Below are positions 34,921 through 47,424 of a stretch of DNA of 64,000 nt, piece after piece. A program made the position numbers and the translations under genes. The notes beneath the pieces are model-generated. The model made no database searches. It was not told the DNA's origin and saw only the letters and a program-made list of their open reading frames with translations. The stretch is from contig JARWKL010000015.1 in the NCBI GenBank assembly GCA_029961685.1, positions 17,110,801 through 17,174,800 on the forward strand. The letters are read 5' to 3'. This stretch comes from Aristolochia californica. Taxonomy: Eukaryota > Streptophyta > Magnoliopsida > Piperales > Aristolochiaceae. Numbering within the stretch: the stretch's first letter is position 1; every line of letters begins with the position of its first letter.

Positions 34921-36949
34921 AAAAAACTAAAAGAGTTTAATTTCCTTGAAAATCACAGAAATTTTTTGGAATTATCTCACAAAGCATTTGTACATTTCCA
35001 TTTAGGATGGTAAATTTTTTTTCAAATCCAAACTTGAGTTTTCACTCTCCCATTTTCCTCGTAAACAAAAAGATAAGGCAAATAGATCACAAAAAAATGA
35101 AATTTTTAGAGTTTCGTATGCAAAAAATTTAAAACTATAATAATGTAAGTGAAGAAAATTATTTCACAAACTAAAAATGAACACAAAAGTTTTGTTATGC
35201 ATGTCAGGGAAATTCCAATAGTACAACCCCTAATTGCTTGGTTGAATTTTATAAGAAAGAGATTTCTAATTGAGTCCTAACATGTTTTAAATGTGGTGGA
35301 TATGCATGCTTGAAACATGTTGAAGATCCAAATGACCTAGTGATCCAAAAATTTCTAGTAAAAAAAATTAAATTCTCAAGTTAACGTGTGGTGGGATATA
35401 CCAGAGCCAAACAACCACTTTTTGCCTATTTTACAAAAAGCGGACCTAACAATCATAGATCATCGTAAATGTTTTGGACGATTAATGATGTGTAACAGCT
35501 ATAATTTTTGTTAGAAATGACTTATGGTTTGGGAGTCATCCTTCAGTTAAAAATGTCTCACCCACCCCCTCTTCAGATGAATGCAAAACCCAATATATCA
35601 AAAACTAAAAGAGTTTACAATCCTTAAAAATCACATGTACTTTTTGGAATTATCTCTATCAGCATTTGTGCATTTCCATTTTGTATGTTCACTTTTTTTT
35701 CAAATCCAAACTTGAGTTTTCACTCTCCCATTTTTCTCGTAAACAAAAAGATAAAGCAAATAGATTACAATAAAATGAAAATTGTAGAGTTTATGTATGC
35801 AAAAAATGTAAAACTATAATAAATGTAAGTGAAGAAAATTATTTCACGCACTAAAAATGAACACCAAAGTTTTGTTATCCATGTTAGGGAAATTCCACTA
35901 GTACAACCTCTTGTAGCTTGGTGGAATTTTATAAGAAAGATATTTCTAATTGTTGATAACATATTTTAAATGTGGTGGACATGCAAGCCCGAAACATGTT
36001 GATGATGCAAATGACCTAATGATCCAAAATTTTCAAGGAGTAGAAAAAAATTAAATTCTCAAGTTAACGTGCGGTGGGATATTTACTAGAGTCAAACAAC
36101 ACACTTTTGCCTATTTTACAAAAAAGCAGACCTAACAATCATAGATCATTATAAATTTTTTGATCAATTAATGATGTGTAATGGCTATAATTTTTTTTAG
36201 TTATGACTTATGATTTGGGAGTCAACACTCTGTTAAAAATGCCTTGCACGCCCTCTTCCGACGATTGCAAAACCCAATATATAAAAAACTAAAAGAGTTT
36301 ACAATCCTTAAAAATCACAGATACTTTTTGGAATTATCTTTCATAGTATTTGTGCATTTCCATTTTGGATGTTCAATTTTTGTTCAAATCCAAACTTGAG
36401 TCTTCAGTCTCCCATTTTTCTTGTAAACAAAACAATATGGCAAATAGATCACAAAAAAATGAAAATTTTAGAGTTTATGTATGCAAAAAATTAAAAACTA
36501 TAATAAATTTAAGTGAAGAAAATTATTTCACGCACTAAAAAATAACACCAAAGTTTTGTTATCCATGTTTGGGAAATTCCACTAGTACAACACCCAATAG
36601 CTTGGTGAAATTTTATAAAAAAGAGATTTCTAATTGATCCTAACATGTTTTAAATGTGGTAGATATGCATGCCTGAAACATGTTGAAGATGCAAATGACC
36701 TAATGATCCAAAAATTTCATGGAGTAGAAAAAATTAAATTCTCAAGTTAACGTGCGGTGGGATATTTACTAGTGCCAAAAAACTCACTTTTTTCCTATTT
36801 TTAAAAAAGCGGACCTAACAGTCATAGATCATCGCAAATGTTTTGGTCGATTAGTGATGTGTAACAACTATAATTTTTGTTAGAAATGACTTATGGTTTG
36901 GGAGTCAACACACAGTTAAAATGCCTCACCCCCCTCTTTCGTTGATTGC

Positions 36950-37030
36950 AAAACCCAATATATAAAAAACTGAAAGAGTTTACAATTCTTAAAAATCACA
37001 GATAGAAAAAGATAAGGCAAATAGATCACA
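36950..37030 (-). repeat. Truncated monomer junction (~115 bp missing)
   Basis: At about 37005 AAAAATCACAGATA is followed directly by GAAAAAGATAAGGC, so the TTTTTGGAATTATC to TTCTCGTAAAC segment is absent. Anchor spacing drops to about 580 bp. Confidence 0.8.
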
Positions 37031-38216
37031 AAAAAATGAAAATTTTAGAGTTTATGTATGCAAAAAATTGAAAACTATAATAAATATAAGTGAAGAAAAT
37101 TATTTCACACACTAAAAATGAACACCAAATTTTTGTTATCCATGTTAGGGAAATTCCACTAGTACAACCCCTAATTGCTAGGTGCAATTTTATAAGAAAG
37201 AGATTTCTAATTGAGTCCTAACATATTATAAATGTGGTGGATAAGCATGCCTGAAACATGTTGAAGATGCAAATGACCTAAAGATCCAAAAATTTTAAAG
37301 AGTAGAAAAAATTAAATTCCCAAGTTAACGTGCGGAGGGATATTTACCAGAGCCATACAACCCACTTTTTGCTTATTTTACAAAATGCGGACCTAACTGT
37401 CATAGATAATAGTAAATATTGTTATCGATTTAAGATGTGTAACGGCTATAATTTTTGTTAGAAACGACTTATGGTATGGGAGTCAACACTAGGTAAAAAT
37501 TCAACATCCACCCCCCTCCCCCCCCGCATTCCTCTGATGAATGCAAAACCCATTATATAAAACACTAAAAGAGTTTTCAATTCTTAAAAATCACAAATAC
37601 TTTTTGGAATTATCTCTTTCTAAATTTGTTCATTTCCATTGTGGACGTTCAATTTTTTCAAATCCAAACTTGAGTTTTCACTCTCCAATTTTTTTTGCAA
37701 AAAAAAAAGATAAGGCAAGTAGATGACAACAAAATGAAAATTTTAGATTTTATGTTTGAAAAAATTGAAAATTATAATTAATGTATGTGAAGAAAATTAT
37801 TTCATGCACTAGAAATGAACACCAAAGTTTTGTTATCCATGTTTGGGAAATTCATCTAGTACAACCCCAAATAGCTAGGTGGAATTTTATAAGAAAGAAA
37901 TTTCTAATAGATCCTAACATGTTTTAAATGTGGTAGATATGCATGCTTGAAACATGTTGAAGATGCAAATGACCTAATGATCCAAAAATTTCAAGGAGTA
38001 GAAAAAAATTAAATTCTCAAGTTAACGTGCGGTGGGATATTTACAAGTGCCAAAAAACCCACTTTTTTCCTATTTTATAAAATACGGACCTAATAGTCTT
38101 AGATCATCGTAAATGTTTTGATCGATTAGTGATGTGTAACAGCTATAATTTTTATTAGAAATGACTTATGGTTTGGGAGTCAACACTCAATTAAAATGTC
38201 TCGCACCCACTCCCCA

Positions 38217-38235
38217 CCCCCCCCCCCCCCCCCCC
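38217..38235 (-). repeat. C-run, 19 bases
   Basis: Uninterrupted C19 after CACCCACTCCCCA at the monomer G-run site. Confidence 0.9.
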
Positions 38236-39439
38236 TCTTCCGTTGATTGCAAAACCCTATATATAAAAAATCGAAAGAGTTTACAATCGTTAAAAACCAC
38301 AGATACTTTTTGGAATTGTCTCTCACAGCATTTGTGCATTTCCATTTTAGATGTTCATTTTTTTTTCAATTCCAAACTTGAGTTTTCACTCTCCCATTTT
38401 TCTCGTTAATAAAAAGATCAGGCAAAACGATCATAATAAAATGAAAATTGTAGAGTTTATGAATGCAAAAAATTGAAAACTATAATAAATGTAAGTGAAG
38501 AAAATTATTTCATGCACAAAAAATGAACACCAAAGTTTTGTAATCAATGTTTGGGAAATTCCACCTAATAGCTTGGTGGAATTTTATAAGATAGAGATTT
38601 CTAATTGAGTCCTAACTTGTTTTAGATGTGGTGGATAAGCATGCCTGAAACATGTCGAAGATGCAAATGACCTAATGATCCAAAAATTTCAAGGAGAAGA
38701 TATAATTAAATTCTCAAGTTAACGTGCGGTGGGATATTTACCAGAGCCAAACAACTCACATTTTGCCTATTTTAAAATAAGTGGACCTAACAATCATAGA
38801 TCATCAAATGTTTTGATCAATTAATGATGTGTAATGGCTATAATGTTTTTTACAAATGACTTATAGTTCGGGAGTCAACACTCAGTTAAAAATGCTTCGC
38901 TCCCCATCTTCCAATGATTGCAAAACCCAATATATAAAAAACCTAAAGAGTTTACTTCCTTAAAAATTACAGATACTTTTTGGAATTAGTTGTCACAACA
39001 TTTGTGCATTTCCATTTTGGATGTTAAATTTTTTTTCAAATACAAACTTGAGTTTTCTCTCTCCCATTTTTCTCGTAAAGAAAAAGATAAGGCAAATAGA
39101 TCACAAAAAATGAAAATTTTAGAGTTTATGTATGCAAAAAATTGAAAACTATAATAAATGTAAGTGAAGAAAATTATTTCACGCACTAAAAATGAACACC
39201 AAAGTTCTTTTTCCATGTTAGGGAAATTCCACTAGTACAACCCCTAATTTCTTGGTGGAATTTTATAAGAAATAGATTTCTAATTGAGTCCTAACATATT
39301 TTAAATGTAGTGGATATGCAAGCTTGAAACATGTTGAAGATGCAAATGACCTAAAGATCCAAAATTTTCAAGGAGTAGAAAAAATTAAATTCTCAAGTTA
39401 ACGTGCGGTGGGATATTTACCAGAGCCAAACAACCCACT

Positions 39440-39510
39440 TTTTGTCTATTTTACAAAATGCGGACCTATGGTTTTCTTCGTCCCCCCAACCCACCCACTT
39501 CTGATGAATG
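39440..39510 (-). repeat. Truncated monomer junction (~90 bp missing)
   Basis: At about 39468 GCGGACCTA joins TGGTTTTCTTCGTCCCCCC, skipping the ATTAATGATGTGTAACGG segment. A shared TA at the join fits a short-homology deletion. Confidence 0.8.
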
Positions 39511-42500
39511 CAAAACCCAATATATAAAAAACTAAAAGAGTTTTCATTCCTTAAAATTCACAGATACTTTTTGGAATTATCTCTCTTAGAATTTGTGCAT
39601 TTCCATTGTGGACGTTCAATATTTTTTCAAATCCAAACTTGAGTTTTCACTCTCCCATTTTTCTTGTAAACAAAAAGATAAGGCAAATAGATCACAACGA
39701 AATGAAAATTATAGATTTTATGTATACAAAAAATTGAAAATTATAATAAATGTTAGTGAAGAAAATTATTTCACGCACTAAAAATGTACACCAAAGTTTG
39801 GTTATCCATGTTTGGGAAATTCCACTAGTACAACCCCTAATAGCTTGCTGGAATTTTATAAGAAAGAGATTTCTAATTGATCCTAACATGTTTTAAATGT
39901 GGTAGATATGCCTGCTTGAAACATGTTGAAGATGCAAATGACATAAAGATAAAAAAATTTCAAGGAGTAGAAAAAATTAAATTCTCCAGTTAACTTGTGG
40001 TGGGATATTTACTAGTGCCAAACAACCCACTTTTTGCCTATTATACACAAAGCGGACCTAATTTTCATAGATCACCGTAAATGTTTTGATCGATTAATGA
40101 TGTATAAAGGCTATAATTTTTGTTAGAAATGACTTATGGTTTGGGAGTTAACACATAGTTAAAAATGCCTCACCCCCTCTTCCGATGATTGTAAAACTCA
40201 ACATACAACAAACTAAAAGAGTTTACAATCTTTAAAAATCACAGATACTTTTTGGAATTATATCTCTCAGCATTTTTGCATTTCCATATTAAATATTCAA
40301 TTTTTTTTTCAAATCCAAACTTGAGTTTTCACTCCCATTTTTCTCGTAAACAAAAAGATAAGGCAAATAGATCAGAACAAAATGAAAATTTTAGAGTTTA
40401 TGTACGGAAAAAATTGAAAACTTTAATAAAGGTAAGTGAAGAAAATTATTTCATGCACTAAATATGAACACCAAAGTTTTGTTATCCATGTTTGGGAAAT
40501 TTCACTAGTACAACCCCTAATAGCTTGTAGGAATTTTATAAGAAAGAGATTTCTAATTGATCCTAACATGTTTTAAATGTGGTGGATATGAATGCCTGAA
40601 AAATGTTGAAGGTGCAAATGACCTAATGATCCAAAAATTTCAAGGAGTAGAAAAAATTAAATTCTCAAGTTAACGTGTGGTGGGATATTTACCAGACCCA
40701 AACAACCCACTTTTTGCCTATTTTACAAAAATGGGACCTAACAATCATAGATCATCGTAAATGTTTAGATCGTTAATGTTGTGTAACGGCTAAAAATTTT
40801 GTGTGAAATGACTTATGGTTAGGGAGTCAACACTCAGTTAAAAATGCCTTGCCCCCCTCTCCCAATGATAGCAAAACCCAATATCTAAAAAGCTAAAAGA
40901 GTTTACATTCCTAAAAAATCACAGATACTTTTTGGAATTATTTTTCTTAGCATTTGTGCATTTCCATTTTGGATTTTCAATTTTTTTTCAAATCCAAACT
41001 TGAGTTTTCAGTCTCCCATTTTTCTCATAAACAAAAAGATATAGCAAATAGAGCACAACAAAATAAAAATTTTAGAGTTTATGTATGCAAAAAATTGAAA
41101 ACTATAATAAATTTAAGTGAAGAAAACTATTTCATGCACTAAAAATAAACACCAAAGTTTTGATATCCATGTTTGTAAAATTCCACTAGTATAACCCCTA
41201 ATTGCTTGGTGGGATTTCATAAGAAAAAGATTTCTAATTGATTCTAACAAGTTTTAAATGTGGTGGATATGCATGCCTGAAACCTGTTGAAGATGCAAAT
41301 GATCTAGTGATCCAAAAATTTCAAGGAGTAGAAAAAACTAAACTCTCAAGTTAACGTGCGGTGGGATATTTACCAGAGCCAAACAACCCTCTTTTTGCCT
41401 TTTTTTTAAAAATGCAGACCTAACAATCATAGATCATCGTAAATGTTTTGATCGAACATTGATGTGTAACGGCTATAATTTTTATTAGAAATGACTTATG
41501 GTAAGGGAGTCAACACTCAGTTAAAAATGCCTACCCCCCCCCCACTTCCGATGATTGAAAAACCCAATATATAAAAAAATAAAAGAGCTTAGAATCCTTA
41601 AAAATAACAGATACTTTTTGGAATTATCTTTTTGAGCATTTGTGCATTTCCATTTTGGATGTTCAATTTTCTTTCAAATCCGAACTTGAGTTTTCACAGT
41701 CCCATTTTGCTCGTAAACAAAAAAATAAGGCAAATAGATCACAAGAAAAGGAAAATTTTAGAGTATTTGTATACAAAAAATTGAAAACTAAAATAAATGT
41801 AAGAGAAGAAAATTACTTCACGCACTAAAAATGAACACCAAAGTTTTGTTATCCATGTTTGGGAAATTCCACTAGTACAACCCCTAATAGCTTGGTGGAA
41901 TTTTATAAGAAAGAGATTTCTATATCATCCTAACATGTTTTAAATGTGGTGGATATGCATGCCTGAAACATGTAGAAGATGCAAATGACCTAATGATCCA
42001 AAAATTTCTAGGAGTAGAAAAAATTAAATTCTCAAGTTAACGTACAGTGCGATTTTTACCAAAGCCAAACAACCCACTTTTTGCCTATTTTACAAAAATG
42101 GACCTATGAATCATAGATCATCGTAAATGTATTGATCGATTAATGATGTGTAACGGCTACAATTTTCATTAGAAATGACTTATGGTTTGGGAGTCAATGC
42201 TCAGTTCAAAATGCCACCCCCCCCCCTTCCCTCCCTCTTCCGATGATTGCAAAACCCAATATTTAAAAAACTAAAAGAGTTTACAATCATTAAAAATCAC
42301 ATATTATTTTTGGAATTATCTCTCTTAGCTTTTGTGCATTTCCATTTTGGAAATTCAAATTTTTTTCAAAGCCAAACTTGAGTTTTAACTCTCCCATTTT
42401 TCTCGTAAACAAAAAGAAAAGGAAAACAAATCACAACAAATTGAAAATTTTAGAGTTTATGTATGCAAAAAATTGAAAACTTTAATAAATGTAAGTGAAG

Positions 42501-43084
42501 AAATTGTTTCGCACACTAAAAATGAACACCAAAATTTTGTTATTCATATTTGGGAAATTCCACTAGTACAACCCCTAATAGCTTTGTGGAATTTTATTAG
42601 AAAGATTTTTCAAATTGATCCTTAGATATTTTAAATGTGGTGCATATGCATGCTTGAAACATGTTGAAGATGAAAGTGACCTAATGATTCAAAAATTTCG
42701 AGTAGAAAAAATTAAATTCTCAAGTTAACGTGCGGTGGGATATTTACCAAGGATAAACAACCCTTTTTGTGCCTATTTTACAAAAAACGGACCTAGCAAT
42801 CATAGGACATCATAAATGTTTGGATCGATTAATGTTGTGTAACGACTTTAATCTTGTTAGAAATGACTCATTTAAAATGCCTCGCCTCCAGTCTACTGAT
42901 CATTTCAAAACCCAATATATAAAAAACTAAAAGAGTTTACAATCCTTAAAAATCTCATATACTTCTTTAAATTATCTCTCTCAGCATTTGGGCATTTCCA
43001 TTTTGGATGTTCAATTTTTTCTCAAATCCAAACTTGAGTTTTCACTCTCCCAATTTTCTCGTAAACAAATAGATAAGGGAAATC

Positions 43085-43135
43085 GTCACAACAAATCAAA
43101 AATTTTAGAGTAGTAAAAAAAAAGTAAATTCTCAA
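43085..43135 (-). repeat. Truncated monomer junction (~280 bp missing)
   Basis: At about 43112 AAAATTTTAGAGTA is followed by GTAAAAAAAAAGTAAATTC, so the palindrome cluster and the CTAGTGGAATT box are lost. GAGTA occurs at both parent sites. Anchor spacing across it is about 1083 bp instead of about 1366. Confidence 0.8.
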
Positions 43136-46100
43136 GTTAACTTGCGGTGGGATATTTACCAGAGCCAAACAACCCCTTTTTGCCTATTTTACAAAAAGCG
43201 GACCTAACATTCATTGATCATCGTAAATGTTTTTTTCGATTAATGATGTGTAACGGCTAGAATTTTTGTTAGAAATGACTTATGGTTTGGGAGACAACAA
43301 ACCCCCACACCCCCATCCCCCTCTTAAGATAATTGTAAAACCCAATATATAAAAAACTAAAATAGTTTACAATCCTTAAAAATCACAGATACTTTTTGGA
43401 ATTATCTCTCTCATCATTTGTGCATTTCCATTTTTGGATGTTCAATTTTTTTTCAAATCCAAACTTGAGTTTTCACTCTCCCATTCTTCTCGTAAACAAA
43501 AAGATAAGGCAAATAGATCACATAAAAATGAAAATTTTAGAGTTTATGTATGGAAAAAATTGAAAACTATAATAAAATTAAGTGAAGAAAATTATTTCAT
43601 GCTCTAAAAATGAACACCAAAGTTTTGTTATCCATGTTTGGAAAATTCTACGAGTACAACCCCTAATAGCTTGGTGGAATTTTATAAGAAAGAGTTTTCT
43701 AATTGATCCTAACATGCTTTAAATGTGGTGGATATGCATGCTTGAAACATGTTGAAGATGCAAATGACCTAATGATTCAAAAATTTCAAGGAGTAGAAAA
43801 AATTATATTCTCAAGTTAACATGCGGTGGGATATTTACAAGAGCTAAACAACCCACTTTGTGCCTATTTTAAAAAAGCGTACCAAACAATCATAGGATAT
43901 CATAAATGTTTGGATCGATTAATGATGTGTAACGGCTTTAATTTTGTTAGAATTGACTTATGATTTGGGAGTCAACTCTCAGTTAAAAATACCTCGCCCC
44001 CACTCTACCGATGATTGCAAAACCCAATATATAAAAACTAAAAGATTTTACAATCCTTAAATATCATAGACACTTTTTTAAATTATCTCTCTCAGCATTT
44101 GGGCATTTCCATTTTTTATGTTAAATTTTTTTTCAAATCCAAACTTGAGTTTTCGCTCTCCCATTTTTCACGTAAACAATAAGATAAGGCAAATAGATCA
44201 CAACAAAATGAAAATTTTAAAGTTTATGAATGCAAAACATTGAAAAATATAATAAATTTAAGTGAAGAATATTACTTCAAGCACTAAAAATGAACACCAA
44301 AGTTTTGTTATCCATGTTTGGGAAATTCCACTAGTACAACCCCTAATAGCTTGGTGGAATTTTATAAAAAAGAGATTTCTATTTGATCCTAACATGTTTT
44401 AAATGTGGTGGATATGCATGCCTGAAACATGTTGAAGATGCAAATGACCTAATGGTTCAAAAATTTCAAGGAGTAGAAAAAATTATATTCTCGAGTTAAC
44501 GTTCGGTGGGATATTTACAAGAGCCAAACAACCCTCTTTGTGCCTATTTTACAAAAAGCGGACCTAACAATCATAGAACATCGTAATGTTTGGATAGATT
44601 AATAATGTTTAATGTCTTTAATTTTGTTAGAAATGACTTATGATTTGGGAGTCAAGACTCCGTTAAAAATGCCTCGCCCCCCCCATCTTCCGATGATCGG
44701 AAAACCCAATATATAAAAAACTAAAAGAGTTTACAATCCTTTAAAATCATAGATACTTTTTGGAATTATCTCTCTCAAAATTTGTGCGTTTCCATTTTGG
44801 ATGTTCAATTTATTTTTCAAATCCAAACTTGAGTTTTCACTGTCCCTTATTTCTCGTAAACAAATAGATAAGGCAAATAGATGACAACAAAATGAAAATT
44901 TTGGAGTTTATGTATTCAAAAAATAGAAAACTATAATAAATGTTAGTGAAGAAAATTACTTCACACACTAAAAATGCACACCAAAGTTTTGTTATCTATG
45001 TTTGGGTAATCCCACTAGTACAACCCCTAGTAGCTTGGTGGAATTTTTTAAGAAAGAAATTTCTAAAATATCCTAACATGTTTTAAATGTGGTAGATATG
45101 CATGCCTAAAACATGTTGAAGAAGCAAATGACCTAATGATCCAAAAATTTCAAGGAGTATAAAAAATTAAATTCTCAAGTTAACGTGCGGTGGGATATTT
45201 ACAAGAGCCAAACAATCCAATTTTAGCCTATTTTACAAAAAGTGGACCTAACAATCATATATCATCGTAAATGTTTTGATCGATTAATGATGTGTGATGG
45301 CAATAATTTTTTTTAGAAATGACTTATGGTTTCGGAGTCAACACTATGTTAAAAATGCCTCGCCCCCCTCTTACGATGGTTGCAAAACCCAATATATCAA
45401 AAACTAATAGAGTTTACAATCCTTAAAAATCAAAAATTCTTTTTCGAATTATCTCCCTAGCATTTGCCCATTTCCATTTTGGATGTGAATTTTTTTTTCA
45501 AATCAAAACTTGAGTTTTCACTCTCCCATTTTTCTCGTAAACAAAAAGATAAGGCAAATAGATCACAACAAAATGAAAATTTTAGAGTTTATGTATGCAA
45601 AAATTTGAAAACTAGAATAAATGTAAGTGAAGAAAATTATTTCACACACTAAAAATGAACACCAAAGTTTTGTTATCCATGTTTGGGAAATTCCACTTGT
45701 ACAACCCCTAATAGCTTGGTCGAATTTTATAAGAAAGAGATTTCTAATTGATCCTAACATGTTGTCTATGTGGTTGATATGCATGCCTGAAACCTGTTGA
45801 AGATACAATTGACCTAATGATCCAAAAATTTTGAGTAGAAAAATTAAATTCCCAAGTTAACGTGAGGTGGGATATTTACAAGAGCCAAACAACCTACTTT
45901 TTTCTTATTTAACAAAAAATGGACTTAACAATCATAGGTCATTGTAAATGTTTTGATCGATTAATGATGTGTAACACCTATAATTTTTTTTAGAAGTGAC
46001 TTATAGTTTGGGAGTCAACACTCAGTTAAAAATCCTTGCCCCAACTCATCCGATAATTGCAAAACCCTATATATAAAAACTAAAAGAGTTTACAATCCTT

Positions 46101-47398
46101 AAAAATCACAGGTACTTTTTGGAATTATCTCTCTCAGCATTTGTGCATTTCAATTTTGGATGTTAATTTTTTTTCAAATCCAAACTTGAGTTATCACTCT
46201 CCCATTTTTCTTGTAAACAAAAAGATAAGGCAAATAAATCACAACAAAATGAAAATTTTAGAGTTTATGTATGCAAAAAATTGAAAACTATAATAAATTT
46301 AATTGAAGAAAACTATTTCACGCACTAAAAATGAACACCAAAGTTTTGTTATCCATGTTTGGATAATTCCACTTGTACAACCCCTAATAGCTTGGTCGAA
46401 TTTTATAAGAAAGAGGTTTCTAATTGATCCTAACATGTTGTCAATGTGGTGCATATGCATCTTTGAAACATGTTGAAGATGCAAATGACCTAATGATTCA
46501 AAAAATTTAAGGAGTAGAAAAAATTAAATTCCCAAGTTAACATGAGGTAGGATATTTACCAGAGCCCAACAACCCACTTTTTGCTTATTATACAAAAAAT
46601 GTACCTAACAATCATAGATCATTTTAAATGTTTTGATCGATTAATGATGTGTAACGCCTATAACTTTTGTTAGAAGTGACTTATGGTTTGGGAGTCAACA
46701 CTCAGTTAAAAATCCTCACCCCAACTATTCCGATAATTGCAAAACCTAATATATAAAACTAAAAGAGTTTACAATCCTTAAAAATCAAAGATATTTTTTG
46801 GAATTATCTCTCTCAGCATTTGTGCATTTCCATTTTGGATGTTCAATTTTTTTTAGATCCAAACTTGAGTTTTCACTCTCCCATTTTTTGTGCAAACAAA
46901 AAGATAATGGAAATAGATCACAACAAAATGAAATTTTTGAGTTTATGTACGTAAAAAATTTAAAACTATAATAAATGTAAGTGAGGAAAATTATTTCAAG
47001 CACTAAAAATGAACACCTAAGTTTTGTTATCCATGTTTGGGAAATTCCACTAGTATAACCCCTAATAGCTTGGTGAAATTTTTTTAAGAAATCGATTTCT
47101 AATTGATCCTAACATGTTTTAAATGTGGTGGATATGCATGCCTGAAACATGTTGAAGATTCAGGTGACCTTATGATCCAAAAATTTCAAGGAGTAGAAAA
47201 AATTAAATTCTTAAGTTAACGTGTGATGGGATATTTACTAGAGCCAAACAACCCACTTTTTCCCAATTTTACAAAAAGCGGACCTAAAAATCATCGATCA
47301 TCGTAAATGTTTTGATATATTAATGATGTGTAACAGCTATAATTTCAGTTAGAAATGACTTATGGTTTGGGAGTCAACACACAGTTAACAATGCCTCA

Positions 47399-47424
47399 CC
47401 CCCCCCCCCCCCCCCCCCCCCCCC
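47399..47424 (-). repeat. C-run, 26 bases
   Basis: Uninterrupted C26 after ATGCCTCA at the monomer G-run site. Confidence 0.9.

Larger units (their letters stand above)
26000..37100 (-). repeat. Tetrameric higher-order repeat (~2.72 kb) split by the copia element
   Basis: Four-monomer spacing becomes visible when the 5803 bp of insertion plus target duplication are removed. The GGTGGACATGCA-type variant at 27451 recurs at 35974 (offset 2720). The CTCTGTTAAAAATGCCTTG variant at 27706 recurs at 36228 (offset 2719). The CCTAATTGCTTGG / GAGTCC variant recurs in register. The order of variants is X, X, Y, Z, then X, X, Y, Z. Only one copy carries the retrotransposon. Confidence 0.75.
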
